Assembly (NCBI RefSeq): GCF_013522925.1
Contig: NZ_JAAMQU010000016.1
Location: 18,759 to 82,758 of the forward strand
Length of the DNA stretch: 64,000 bases
From: Pseudomonas japonica
Lineage (GTDB): Bacteria > Pseudomonadota > Gammaproteobacteria > Pseudomonadales > Pseudomonadaceae
Reading direction: 5' to 3'
The translations under genes and the position numbers were made by a program. This document shows, in pieces, positions 35,105 through 44,004 of this stretch. Numbering within the stretch: the first letter of the stretch is position 1; the number at the start of each line of letters is the position of its first letter. The notes beneath the pieces were generated by a model. The model did no database searches and was not told the DNA's origin. It saw only the letters and a list, made by a program, of their open reading frames with translations.

Positions 35105-37270
35105 ATGCGCACGCGTTTCCTCACCTCAGCGGCTTTTTTTCTGGGTGCCATGGTGTGTACCCAGGCTCAAGCCAGTGGCGACGATAGCTGTTATCCCGAC
35201 TGGTCGCTGGCGGCACGTTCGCCAGACACCTGTAACAACGTTCCCTTCCTGGCCCCCGGGAACGATAGCCGGGTCAACCTGCGCCTGTTACTGGCTGACC
35301 GCGGCTTGTTGGAGATGGCGCCCAGCGACCTGAGCGAAGACGAGATCTCGGAAGGTTATGGCCCGGTGCCGTTCGGTCTGGCTCGGCTTCAAGCTCCCGG
35401 TATAGCCGAAGAGCAGGGTGATCACAGCGGCACCGCGGCGCTCAATGAGCTATTGCAGAACCTGGGGCTGGAACGGGAGAACCTGGAAACCGCCGGCGGT
35501 GCATTCCTTGAGGGGGAGGGCAGCCGCTGCCGGAGTAACACGGACGACAGCGCGCTGGCGTTCATGCAGCAGATCGTGAACAGCACACAACTGACCCAGC
35601 CCGAGCGCCGCGCCTTGGCCCGCACCCGGATGCAGTTGCTCGAAGCCTGCAGCTGGGCCCCCCAGCAAATAGCCGACCTGTTGCCGAAAGGTTCAGCATC
35701 CGCTGAAGCCGAAGCCTTCGCGACCTACCTGCGGGCGGCGGCAGATTTCTACAGTGGCCGCTTCAGTGAGGCGCACACTGGCTTCATGGCCCTGGTGGCC
35801 AATCCCCAGCCATGGTTGAAGGAAGTGAGCAGCTACATGGTTGCGCGCGTTCAACTCAATGCCGCGCAGGAAGGCGCGTTCGATGAGTATGGCAGCCTGA
35901 AGCAAAGGGCTGGCGCTCAGTCTTATGCCGCCGCGGAGCAGGCCCTGCAAGGCTACTTGAGCGTCTACCCGGACGGCAGCTACGCCGCCTCCGCCAAAGG
36001 CTTGGTGCGGCGCGTACATTGGTTGGCCGGCGAAAAGGCCAAGCTTGCCGGCGACTATGCCGCGCAGCTCACGGCGCCCGCCGCAGCGCAACGCAATGTG
36101 TCGCTCGAAGCGTTGATTCAGGAAATCGACACCAAGCTTCTCCCCTCCAGAGACCAGGATTTGCCGGCGCCGCTATTGGCCGCAGTGAATGACCTGATGG
36201 GCATGCGTGCTGATGATTCACGCAAGCTTACCCGCGAGCAATTGCTGTCACAGCGCGACGTGCTGGAACAAGTGCCTGGCCTGTTCGAGTACCTTCAGGC
36301 AGCGTTCGCGTTTTACACGGACCACGATCCCGCAGCAGCTATCGAGCGACTGCCCACGCAGATGCCAGCGCAGCTCGATTACCTCGCGTTCAGCCAGCAG
36401 GCCCTGCGCGGCCTGGCCCTTGAAGCCAAGGGTGAAGGGGGCGCCGCACAGGCGCTGTGGCTCCAATTGATACCCTTGGCACGTCAGCCGCTGCAACGGG
36501 AAATGCTCGAACTCGCGCTGGCCATGAGCTATGAGCGGGACGGTGGGTTGGCCAAGGTATTTGCCAGTGACTCCCCAATCAGGTCGGAGCAGGTGCGCTT
36601 GATACTACTGGGCAAGGTTGCCGACGCGCCGCTGCTGCGCCAACAAGCCACGCAAGGTATCAGCGAGAAAGAGAAAGCCACGGCACGGTTCGCACTGTTG
36701 TACAAGGACCTGTTTCGTGGCGAATACGCGGCGTTTCTCGATGACATGGCCGCTTCGCCGGAAGCACTGGCGCAGGTCAAGCTCGACAGTAGCCTGGGCT
36801 ATGTCTACGGCAAAAGCTATACGTTGGACCTGTTTCAGTGGTCGGGCGAAAAAGCCGACGCCGGGTACGCCTGCCCGAGCGTGGCCGAGACCGCCGCTAT
36901 GCTGAAGGTGCGCGCCGATGATCCCAAAGGGTTGAACTGCCTTGGCGAATTGGTGCTGCGCAACGGGTTGGACGGCATGCCGCTGGACCAACGCCCGGAG
37001 GCAGACCACCTCGGCGGCACGGAGCCAGGATTCAAAGGCAGAGTGTTCTCCAGGCTGGAGGCGTATCGGGCCGTCATTGCGAACGCACAGGCCAGCCGGG
37101 AGGACAAAGCCTATGCATTGTACCGTGCGATCAATTGCTATGGACCGTCCGGCTATAACGGCTGCGGCGGTGAAGACGTGAATCAGCCGGTGCGCAAGGC
37201 GTGGTTCAAGCAACTGAAAACGACCTACGGCAACACCCGTTGGGGCAAGTCCCAGCAGTATTACTGGTAA
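35105..37270 (+). CDS. Exported 721-aa helical-repeat protein of unknown function
   Basis: Signal peptide of ~23 residues (ends TQAQA-SGDD), then a long alpha-helical protein with TPR-like pairs (ALAFMQQIVNSTQ, YLRAAADFYSGRFSEAHTGF, EQALQGYLSVYPDGSYAA). Relatives are sometimes annotated as YfiO-like outer membrane assembly proteins, but it is far longer than BamD and lacks a lipobox. Cysteines cluster near the N-terminus and in the C-terminal 130 residues, suggesting disulfides in the periplasm. Its TAA overlaps the next ATG (TAATG), so the downstream DUF3142 protein is co-expressed. Function unknown. Confidence 0.85.
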   Translation: MRTRFLTSAAFFLGAMVCTQAQASGDDSCYPDWSLAARSPDTCNNVPFLAPGNDSRVNLRLLLADRGLLEMAPSDLSEDEISEGYGPVPFGLARLQAPGIAEEQGDHSGTAALNELLQNLGLERENLETAGGAFLEGEGSRCRSNTDDSALAFMQQIVNSTQLTQPERRALARTRMQLLEACSWAPQQIADLLPKGSASAEAEAFATYLRAAADFYSGRFSEAHTGFMALVANPQPWLKEVSSYMVARVQLNAAQEGAFDEYGSLKQRAGAQSYAAAEQALQGYLSVYPDGSYAASAKGLVRRVHWLAGEKAKLAGDYAAQLTAPAAAQRNVSLEALIQEIDTKLLPSRDQDLPAPLLAAVNDLMGMRADDSRKLTREQLLSQRDVLEQVPGLFEYLQAAFAFYTDHDPAAAIERLPTQMPAQLDYLAFSQQALRGLALEAKGEGGAAQALWLQLIPLARQPLQREMLELALAMSYERDGGLAKVFASDSPIRSEQVRLILLGKVADAPLLRQQATQGISEKEKATARFALLYKDLFRGEYAAFLDDMAASPEALAQVKLDSSLGYVYGKSYTLDLFQWSGEKADAGYACPSVAETAAMLKVRADDPKGLNCLGELVLRNGLDGMPLDQRPEADHLGGTEPGFKGRVFSRLEAYRAVIANAQASREDKAYALYRAINCYGPSGYNGCGGEDVNQPVRKAWFKQLKTTYGNTRWGKSQQYYW

Positions 37271-37983
37271 TGGCCAGGCAGCTCTGGCCCTGGCTGCTTT
37301 GCCTGTTAAGCGGTAGCTGCATCGCCGCGCCGGTGAATGCTGGCGACCACGATGCGTTCTGGCTGTGGAGCGGCGTGAACGCCCAGGCGGTGCTCGCTCA
37401 GGCCAGTACGCTGTATGTGCTGCAAGGCCAGATAACGGCGCCGCACGATGAGCGCCAACCTGTAGCGTTCATTGCCCAGGGCATGAGCGTCACCCGACTA
37501 CCGCAGCCGCGGGTGTGGATCGTGTACCGGGCTCACACGCTTCGCTGGCCGGAGTCGGTGTATCGCAAGCTCCTGGGCCAGGTGCAACGTTGGCAGGCTG
37601 CGGGAAGCACCATCGTGGGGGTGCAGATCGACTTCGACGCGCGCACGCGCTACCTCAATGAGTACGTGGCCTTTCTGAAAAACCTGCGCCAGCGCCTGCC
37701 AGTGCACTACAAGTTGAGCATCACCGGCCTGCTGGACTGGAGCAGCAACGCCAGCCCCGAATCCATCAGGGAGCTGAACGGCGTGGTCGACGAAGTGGTG
37801 GTGCAAACCTATCAAGGTCGGCGAAGCATTCCAGACTATGGCGCCTACCTACCGCGCCTGAGTCGGTTGGGTTTACCGTTCAGGATCGGCCTGATTCAGG
37901 GCGGGGAATGGCAAGCGCCTGCCTGGCTGAGCGAGACGCCAGGGTTCCTGGGCTACGTAGTGTTTCTGCTGAACCCTCCCTGA
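37270..37983 (+). CDS. DUF3142 domain-containing exported protein
   Basis: 237 aa with an N-terminal signal (LWPWLLCLLSGSCIAAP), possibly a lipoprotein through SGSC. DUF3142 segments are recognisable: YVLQGQI, VWIVYRAHTLRWPE, and GVQIDFDARTRYLNEYVAFLKNLR, a TIM-barrel-like strand with acidic residues. A glycoside-hydrolase-like fold has been suggested for the family, but no activity is established. It overlaps the preceding 721-aa gene by one base, so the two probably form one exported pair. Confidence 0.83.
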   Translation: MARQLWPWLLCLLSGSCIAAPVNAGDHDAFWLWSGVNAQAVLAQASTLYVLQGQITAPHDERQPVAFIAQGMSVTRLPQPRVWIVYRAHTLRWPESVYRKLLGQVQRWQAAGSTIVGVQIDFDARTRYLNEYVAFLKNLRQRLPVHYKLSITGLLDWSSNASPESIRELNGVVDEVVVQTYQGRRSIPDYGAYLPRLSRLGLPFRIGLIQGGEWQAPAWLSETPGFLGYVVFLLNPP

Positions 37984-37999
37984 CCGGAGGCGATCAGCG

Positions 38000-38326
38000 C
38001 TATGCGCACTCCCTCGCCACCCGTGCAAACCCCGGCGAGAGCAGGCTGCGCTCGTACACGAACACCTTCCCACCCTCTGCGGCCTTGTAAGCGTCGATCA
38101 CGTTATCGGCGGCAATCGAGCTGGGTACCACGATTCTGTAATTACGCTGGCCCTGGGTAAGGGTAGGGTGGAAAGCATGCTCCTGTAACCGGGGCATGAC
38201 GCAGGCAGCATAAGCGTCGGGGCTTTTGCTGGTTTGCAGGGCGAGGGTCGGTTCGTTGGGCGCGGAGGCGCAGCCTGTCAGAGCACCAAGGGCAGCCAGG
38301 CTGCAGATAGCGAGTGAAGTACGCAC
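38000..38326 (-). CDS. Small putative lipoprotein
   Basis: 108 aa with a lipoprotein signal: LAALGALTGC places the lipidated cysteine at position 19. The start is GTG at 38326 (MRTSLAICS) with AGGA nine bases upstream. The mature region has two further cysteines (AACVMPRL and the penultimate C), possibly disulfide-linked. I recognise no family. It is convergent with the DUF3142 gene 17 bp away. Confidence 0.75.
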   Translation of the reverse strand: MRTSLAICSLAALGALTGCASAPNEPTLALQTSKSPDAYAACVMPRLQEHAFHPTLTQGQRNYRIVVPSSIAADNVIDAYKAAEGGKVFVYERSLLSPGFARVARECA

Positions 38327-38464
38327 GGTGTGAATTCCTGGATCGTTCCTGGCCGGGAGGGCGCGGTAGGGAGTACCGATATTTTCCCGGGCAGCGGAGC
38401 GAAGCGGAATGCATCAAGCGTGATGGTGGGTATTGCCAATAGCAATAGTGGCAGCCCGCCTGGC

Positions 38465-38821
38465 TTACTCCTTCTTCATCAACCCCGCCAGTGCGGCGAA
38501 CGGGTTGTGCGTGGCTTTGGCAACGGAAGGCGTGCTCAGGGAGCCTTCAGTGAAATACTGCTGATCGGTATAGCGGGCGTGCTCGTTGTCATGACAATAC
38601 AGGCACAGGAGCTCCCAGTTGGAGCCATCCTGCGGGTTATTGTCGTGATTGTGGTCGCGATGGTGCACGGTGAGTTCGCTGAGGCGCTTGCCGGAAAACT
38701 CCCGGGCGCAGCGGCCGCACACGTGGGGGTACATCTTCAGGGCCTTGTCGCGATAACCGCTTTCGCGCTCGCGCTGGTTGTCGGCGAGGATTCGATCGAG
38801 CTTGGAGGTATCGGTGGCCAT
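38465..38821 (-). CDS. yajD: HNH nuclease family protein YajD
   Basis: 118-aa HNH-fold protein like E. coli YajD. The zinc-binding CGRC and CLYC pairs bracket the HNH core VHHRDHNHDNNPQDGSNW. The true cellular substrate is not known. ATG 38821 (MATDTSKLDRILADNQRERE) fits homologs; an ATG further upstream has no support. The next gene on the same strand is the DUF1289 protein 87 bp upstream. Confidence 0.9.
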   Translation of the reverse strand: MATDTSKLDRILADNQRERESGYRDKALKMYPHVCGRCAREFSGKRLSELTVHHRDHNHDNNPQDGSNWELLCLYCHDNEHARYTDQQYFTEGSLSTPSVAKATHNPFAALAGLMKKE

Positions 38822-38908
38822 GATGCACCCGTGGTCTGTGTGAGCGGCCATTTTATAGCCCCCGCGCAGGTTGCGCCACGGCCCCGGGCCAATGGTTTGC
38901 GCCGAGCA

Positions 38909-39136
38909 TTATTTCTTCTTCTTTCCCTTGAGCGCTTTCAGCCGTTCGCGCGCCCGTTGCACCACGGCGGCGCGCTCTGGGCGCTTGAGGCGTTTCCATG
39001 CTTTGATTTCTTCCTTGGAACGACCACAGCCCCGGCAAACACCATCGCTGAGCTTGCACTCCGAGGTGCAGGGGTTTTCGGCGTCTTTGCCCAAGGGGCC
39101 TCCAATGCTGTGCTTCGATTGCTCGTAGCGAAGCAT
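38909..39136 (-). CDS. DUF1289 domain-containing small cysteine-rich protein
   Basis: 75 aa. The DUF1289 motif is NPCTSECKLSDGVCRGCGRS, with four cysteines in a C-x3-C-x6-C-x2-C pattern that probably binds a metal. A conserved I-x-x-W helix follows (EEIKAWKRL), then a Lys-rich tail (KGKKKK). ATG 39136 is chosen because it gives a compact protein; the frame continues upstream. It may form a unit with yajD. No function is established for the family. Confidence 0.8.
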   Translation of the reverse strand: MLRYEQSKHSIGGPLGKDAENPCTSECKLSDGVCRGCGRSKEEIKAWKRLKRPERAAVVQRARERLKALKGKKKK

Positions 39137-39251
39137 ACCGCGAAGCGAAGCGTCCCGCCCTGGCCCGGAACAGGTGCGCAAAGCGCACAAGATGCACCTC
39201 CGTGGGTCGCCAGGCCGCCAGTGGGGCCTGTGTTCCCGGCTGCCCTGTCAC

Positions 39252-39267
39252 CTGACCACTTGGTCAG
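39252..39267. promoter_or_regulatory. Palindrome CTGACCA-CT-TGGTCAG upstream of hpxO
   Basis: Perfect 7-bp arms with a 2-bp centre, 48 bp before the hpxO ATG. The form matches operators of GntR or TetR-type dimers. No regulator gene is adjacent. Confidence 0.5.
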
Positions 39268-39314
39268 CTTTTTGCTTTACACTAGGCGGGCACAATCAAC
39301 CTCGCGGACGGATC

Positions 39315-40472
39315 ATGCAAAACCTCAATGTGATAATCGCCGGTGCAGGCATGGGCGGGCTGAGCGCGGCGATCGCCCTGCGCCAGGCGGGCCATAACGT
39401 ACACCTCTACGAGCGCGCGGCAGAGTTGGCACCCATCGGCGCGGCTATTTCCATCTGGCCGAACGGGATGAAGGTACTGCATGCGCTGGGTGTCGGTGAG
39501 GCGGTAGAGGCCGTGGCGGGCGATATGCGTGCGATGAGCTATTCCACCCATACGGGCGAGCTGTTGACCCGCTTCAGCCTCGACCCGCTCTACCGCCAGG
39601 TGCGCCAGCGCGCGTGCCCCATTGCCCGTGCCGAACTGCAACGGCTGCTGCTGGAGGCGGCGGGGCCGGAGCATGTCACCCTCGGCGTAGGTTGCGAGGG
39701 CTACACCGAATCGCAGGAGGGTGTAAGCGTGCACCTGTCCACCGGCGAGTCGGTCCAGGCAGACTTGCTGATTGCTGCGAACGGCACCCACTCGGCGTTG
39801 CGCAATACCGTTGCAGGCGAGCGGATCGACCGTCGCTACTGCGGCTACGTGAACTGGAATGGCCGTATCAGGATGGACGCCGCCTTGAGCGACCGGCATG
39901 AATGGGCCCAGTTCGTGGGCGAGCACAAGCGGGTGTCGTTGATGCCGATGGGCACCGACGAATTCTACTTCTTCTTCGACGTGCCCTTGCCTGCGGGCAC
40001 GCCCAACGTGCGCGAGCAATACCGGGAGGAATTACTCGCGCACTTTGCCGGCTGGGCCCAACCGGTACAGCAGTTGATCGACCGCCTGGACCCGGCCGGC
40101 ATTGCCCGGGTAGAGATCCACGACACGCAACGGGTGCCTCATCTGGCGAGCCAGCGCGTGGCCTTGCTGGGCGACGCCGCCCATGCCATGACGCCGAATA
40201 TAGGCCAGGGCGGCTGCCAGGCCATGGAAGACGCCTGGGTGCTGGCGCGCAGCCTGGAGGGGGCGAGTTCGGTCCAGGCCGGTTTGCAGCGCTACGAGGC
40301 GCAGCGCGCCGACCGCGTTGCCAACCTGGTGCTCAAGGCACGGGAGCGGGCGGCAATCATCCATGGTGAAGACGAGACAGCAACCCAAGCCTGGTACGCC
40401 GAGTTGCCAGGGAGTGAAGAGGCGATCATCGCCGGGCTGGTGAAAACCACCGTGGGCGGGCCTTTGGCATAA
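39315..40472 (+). CDS. hpxO: FAD-dependent urate hydroxylase HpxO
   Basis: 385-aa class A flavin monooxygenase. HpxO converts urate to 5-hydroxyisourate using NADH, replacing cofactor-free uricase. FAD motifs: GAGMGGLSAAIAL at the N-terminus and GDAAHAMTPNIGQGGCQAMED later. Specific similarity to Klebsiella HpxO includes GAAISIWPNG, YVNWNG, the GEHKRVSLMP segment, FFFDVPLPAG and the C-terminal GGPLA. No other purine-catabolism gene is in the window, so it acts as an orphan here. ATG 39315 is chosen by homology. Confidence 0.9.
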   Translation: MQNLNVIIAGAGMGGLSAAIALRQAGHNVHLYERAAELAPIGAAISIWPNGMKVLHALGVGEAVEAVAGDMRAMSYSTHTGELLTRFSLDPLYRQVRQRACPIARAELQRLLLEAAGPEHVTLGVGCEGYTESQEGVSVHLSTGESVQADLLIAANGTHSALRNTVAGERIDRRYCGYVNWNGRIRMDAALSDRHEWAQFVGEHKRVSLMPMGTDEFYFFFDVPLPAGTPNVREQYREELLAHFAGWAQPVQQLIDRLDPAGIARVEIHDTQRVPHLASQRVALLGDAAHAMTPNIGQGGCQAMEDAWVLARSLEGASSVQAGLQRYEAQRADRVANLVLKARERAAIIHGEDETATQAWYAELPGSEEAIIAGLVKTTVGGPLA

Positions 40473-40595
40473 CCCGCCGCAACTTTGGCGCCTGGCTACC
40501 GCTGTGCGCCAAGGCCAGGTAGCCAACCCCTTGCGCTGGGCGATGGCCACCCACACAAGTGCTCGCATGGCTCGCGCAATGGCGTTTGGGTAGGG

Positions 40596-41006
40596 CTACA
40601 GGAACGAGTCGCGAGCAGGGCGCAGTTGTGCCTGGATCGCCGCCTTGTCGATCACTGACCACACCCGGCGGATCTTGCCCGCTTCGAACTGATAGAACAC
40701 GTTCTCGAAAAACCGCACACGCTGCCCGTTCACGGCCATCCCGAACAACTCCCCTGCAGGGGTGCAGTCGAAGGCCAGGCGGCTGGCGATATGGGGCGGC
40801 TCGGCAATGAGCAGGGTGGGTTTGAAGCGCAGGTCTGGAATGGCGGCGAAGTCAGCTTCCAGCATGGCGCGGTAGCCTGCCAGCCCAACGGGGGCATCGT
40901 TGTATTCCACCTGGGTGTGAACATGCTCGCCCAGCCTGCCCAGGTCCCGTTCGTTGAGGCAGGCCAGATAGGCATGGTAGAGCGTAGGCAACTCGTGTTC
41001 AGCCAT
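40596..41006 (-). CDS. SnoaL-like/NTF2-fold ester cyclase family protein
   Basis: 136-aa NTF2-fold protein of the SnoaL-like polyketide cyclase group. The pattern (helical start LPTLYHAYLACLNERDL, HVHTQVEYNDAPVG, then antiparallel strands with FENVFYQFEAGKIRRVWSVID) is characteristic. No polyketide genes are nearby, so the substrate is unknown. GAGG seven bases before ATG 41006 supports the start. It lies 30 bp downstream of the debranching-type glucosidase on the same strand, possibly co-transcribed. Confidence 0.8.
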   Translation of the reverse strand: MAEHELPTLYHAYLACLNERDLGRLGEHVHTQVEYNDAPVGLAGYRAMLEADFAAIPDLRFKPTLLIAEPPHIASRLAFDCTPAGELFGMAVNGQRVRFFENVFYQFEAGKIRRVWSVIDKAAIQAQLRPARDSFL

Positions 41007-41036
41007 GGGTGAACCTCGTTGAATTGGCGAGCCTGT

Positions 41037-43145
41037 TCAGTAGCGTACATCCACTTGTATCGATCGGCCCTCGGCCTGGCGTTCGACGTAACACACGATA
41101 CGCTTGCCTACGCGCTGGAAGATGAGGTCCAGGCTGCTATCGCCAAAGCCGATGTGTTGCACTTCCAGCCGTGAGATACCAAAAGGCAGTTGGGGACGGG
41201 TAATGGTGATCTTGCCCCGCTGCGCATCAATAGAGATACCCAGGCAGGCTTGCAGCAACATGAATACCGAGCCGGCCGCCCAGGCCTGCGGCAGGCAAGC
41301 CACAGGGTAGGCGATAGGTGACTCGCCAGGCGCGCGTTCGAAGCCGCAGAACAGCTCTGGCAAGCGCATGTCGAAATGGCTCGCCGCCTCGAAGACACCT
41401 CCCAGCAGTCGCACCACGCCGTCATGTAGCCCATAGCGGCCTATGCCCAGCGCGCAGAGGGCCACGTCGTGGGGCCACACCGACCCGTTGTGATAGGACA
41501 TCGGATTGTAGCGGGCCGCTTCCCGGGCCAGGGTTCGCACGCCCCAACCATTGTGGAAGGCGCTGCCTAGCAGTTGCCTGGCCACCAGTCGGCCCCGTTC
41601 AGGCGCGGGCAAGCCTGAGGCCAGCAAGTGGCCTACATTGGAGCCCCGCACACGACACGGCCGGTTTTCACCGTCCAGCGCCAAGGCATAAAAGTGCTGA
41701 TCCTCCTGCCAGAAATGCCGCTCCACGGCCTGCTGCATGCGCTGCGCCTGCTGGGCCCAGTGCAAGGCAGCGGCCGGGTCGCCTCGGCCCTCGGCGATGT
41801 ACGCCAGGCTTTGGTAAGCCTCGAAGGCGTAACCCTGGACTTCGATCAGGGAAATGGGCCCCACCGGGCTGTCGCCGTTCTCGTGGAAGATCGAGTCGTG
41901 GCTGTCCTTCCAGCCCTGATTGGCCAGGCCGGTGCTCTCACCCCGGGCGTAGCTGATAAACCCGTCGGGGTTGCGACCGGCGTTCTGGGTCAGCCAGCCA
42001 GCGGCGGCTTCGAGGTGTGGCCACAGGTTGTCGATGAATGCCCAGTCATCCACTCTGCGCACGTAGGCGCCCGCCAGTGCGATAAACAGCGGCGTTGTGT
42101 CCACCCCCCCGTAATAGCGGCCGAAGGGTAGCTCGTTCAGCCGGGACATCTCACCTTGACGGGTTTCATGCATGATCTTGCCCGGCTCGGCGTCCCGGAA
42201 GGCCGATGTTTCCTTCGCCTGGTGTTCGGCCAGGTAGCGCAATACCCCGCTCGCGAGGGTGGGATCGAGCCACAGCAACTGCCGCGCGGTAATGATCGCG
42301 TCGCGGCCGAACGGCGTGGAGTACCACGGGATGCCTGCATAGGGGTAGGGGCCTGTGGGAAAATCGGCAGTAAGCAAAGCGACGTCGGCGCGGGATTTAT
42401 CCAGCCAGTTCTGGAACAGCCGGCCAGAAGCAACCAGCCGGGCTCCCTTACGCTGCTTCTTGCGCATCGCCAGCCTGGCCCGCGCGGCGCATGCCCGGTA
42501 GTGCTCGCGGCAGGGCGCCTGGCCAACGGGGCCCACCAACACATACAGGGCGCGATCGGCATGGGGCGCCAGGCTTACGTGAAACTCGGCCACGTTTTCA
42601 GTGAGCATTGCCGGCGCTTCGGAGAAGCGGATTATGTTGTTGCGAACGTGGTCATCCAGGCCCTTGTAGCTCATGACGACCTGGCCGTCGCTGACCACGG
42701 TAGGTTCCAGTGTGCCCCGGTGGGGCCGGGGCGCACCGCGTACCTCGAACATGTCGCGAAAGTCCCCGGCAAAGTGCAGTGCAACGGAAAGCGCCGCGGT
42801 CGCATCGCTGTAATTGGTCAGCACGATGCACTCGTGCATGCTGCCTTCCCAGAGGAATCGGCGCCGCTCGATGTGCAGCACCCCTTGCGGCGCGGAAGTT
42901 TCCCCGATCACCGGCAGTGGGTGATTGGTGAAATGGGACGTGGAGTAGACGTTGTCCTGGCTGACCGAAGCCGAGAGCAGGCAAGGTTGCTGGCCGGCCA
43001 CGCTCAGGCGGTAATCCGACAGCACCCGGGTATCCTGATAGAACAGCCCGTCGGCGCCACCGGTGATGTCGCCGAACGAGTTGGTGACCAGAAACATGTC
43101 GCCTTCCACCAGAACGTAGTCTTGCTGGCTGCCTGCGCTGTTCAT
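41037..43145 (-). CDS. Amylo-alpha-1,6-glucosidase / glycogen-debranching-type protein
   Basis: 702-aa cytoplasmic glycoside hydrolase. The N-terminal ~230 residues are the glycogen-debranching N-terminal beta domain (start VLVEGDMFLVTNSFGDI, then GLFYQDTRVLSDY). The C-terminal half is an (alpha/alpha)6 barrel with the catalytic-face segments IPWYSTPFGRDAIIT, QGWKDSHDSIFHENG and SVWPHDVALCALG. It has no strong Shine-Dalgarno. Its ATG overlaps the stop of a 24-codon upstream reading frame (ATGA), so translation is likely coupled. No glycogen operon genes are adjacent. Confidence 0.9.
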   Translation of the reverse strand: MNSAGSQQDYVLVEGDMFLVTNSFGDITGGADGLFYQDTRVLSDYRLSVAGQQPCLLSASVSQDNVYSTSHFTNHPLPVIGETSAPQGVLHIERRRFLWEGSMHECIVLTNYSDATAALSVALHFAGDFRDMFEVRGAPRPHRGTLEPTVVSDGQVVMSYKGLDDHVRNNIIRFSEAPAMLTENVAEFHVSLAPHADRALYVLVGPVGQAPCREHYRACAARARLAMRKKQRKGARLVASGRLFQNWLDKSRADVALLTADFPTGPYPYAGIPWYSTPFGRDAIITARQLLWLDPTLASGVLRYLAEHQAKETSAFRDAEPGKIMHETRQGEMSRLNELPFGRYYGGVDTTPLFIALAGAYVRRVDDWAFIDNLWPHLEAAAGWLTQNAGRNPDGFISYARGESTGLANQGWKDSHDSIFHENGDSPVGPISLIEVQGYAFEAYQSLAYIAEGRGDPAAALHWAQQAQRMQQAVERHFWQEDQHFYALALDGENRPCRVRGSNVGHLLASGLPAPERGRLVARQLLGSAFHNGWGVRTLAREAARYNPMSYHNGSVWPHDVALCALGIGRYGLHDGVVRLLGGVFEAASHFDMRLPELFCGFERAPGESPIAYPVACLPQAWAAGSVFMLLQACLGISIDAQRGKITITRPQLPFGISRLEVQHIGFGDSSLDLIFQRVGKRIVCYVERQAEGRSIQVDVRY

Positions 43146-43216
43146 GGGCGTGCGCCTGTGTTCGCGGCCAGCCCGTGGGCGGCCACCCATAAAGGAGCGA
43201 CGTGGGTAATCTTCAT
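43142..43216 (-). pseudogene. 24-codon remnant of a glycosyltransferase gene coupled to the debranching enzyme
   Basis: An ATG at 43216 with GGAGG five bases upstream opens MKITHVAPLW, which resembles the N-terminus of family 4 glycosyltransferases (typically M-K/R-I-x-x-VAPL). Instead of continuing, the frame jumps after about ten codons to AANTGARP and stops in an ATGA overlap with the downstream glucosidase. I read this as an in-frame internal deletion that kept both ends. Glycosyltransferase plus debranching-type pairs are common in related genomes, from memory. It may now act as a leader peptide. Confidence 0.5.
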
Positions 43217-43427
43217 GCGTGCCTCCGACGTAGCATCCAGGGGGGCGTCAGAAGCAAGGTAGGCCGTAATCCGGGACAACGCTGCGCGGCGGTTGCTGCT
43301 GGAACGTTCAGGGTGGACTGCGCTCTGCCGCCTATCGTTCAGCGTGCCCGGATCAGCGGTGTCCACCGGCTACGGGCGTGATGAAGAAAATCTGCGCCCA
43401 GCCAGTCGGCCCTTGCAGCGGGGCGGT

Positions 43428-43811
43428 TCAGGTATCCGATCCGGGCTCGGCCGTGGCCCGCTCCGCGCGGCGCGCCCTGCGCTGACGGGGGCTGGGAAGG
43501 CGTGGCTGGTCTGCACCGGGGTCGTCGGCGCCTTGGGTGTCCCATTCCGAGCCCTCGGGCAAAGGGGCAGGGCGAGGCGCTGCGGGGTCGGTCTTGCCGA
43601 GGCGCCGGCGGCGGAGATCGCCGAACAACACCATGCTGGCGGCGACCGCTGCGATCACTACCAGCACAACCACACCGCCACCTACCTTGTAGCCACGATG
43701 ATGCGGCCGTGGGCCGTCGTGACTGTCACCCTCGCCGCCCACGGCAGGCCCGGCCGAAATGCCCAGGGCCAGTACAAGGAACGCACATCGGGTTAACGCC
43801 TTCATGTCCAT
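43428..43811 (-). CDS. Hypothetical protein with signal peptide and one membrane helix
   Basis: 127 aa. There is an N-terminal signal-like segment (ALTRCAFLVLALGISAGPAVG), a Gly/Val-rich membrane helix (GGGVVVLVVIAAVAASMVLFG, about 44-64), then a Pro/Arg-rich cytoplasmic or periplasmic tail with RRRRLGK and RQRRARRAER. No family is recognised. Two ATGs (43811 and 43805) compete and neither has a clear ribosome site. Base composition matches neighbours. Confidence 0.6.
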   Translation of the reverse strand: MDMKALTRCAFLVLALGISAGPAVGGEGDSHDGPRPHHRGYKVGGGVVVLVVIAAVAASMVLFGDLRRRRLGKTDPAAPRPAPLPEGSEWDTQGADDPGADQPRLPSPRQRRARRAERATAEPGSDT

Positions 43812-44004
43812 AAAAAAACCGCTGATTCCATAGGCTGGCTGATGCTATCCAGCCACTATGCTACCCCGCCGTGTGACAGTTGTCTGGGCCTACGGACGAA
43901 GCGCGTAAATAAGGAGAAAACAAGGAGATTGGTTCCCGACCCTTGCCTGCACCGGCCACCCTCGGCTAAATGGACGGCCGCGCGTTATCGTCACAGGAGT
44001 TCTC

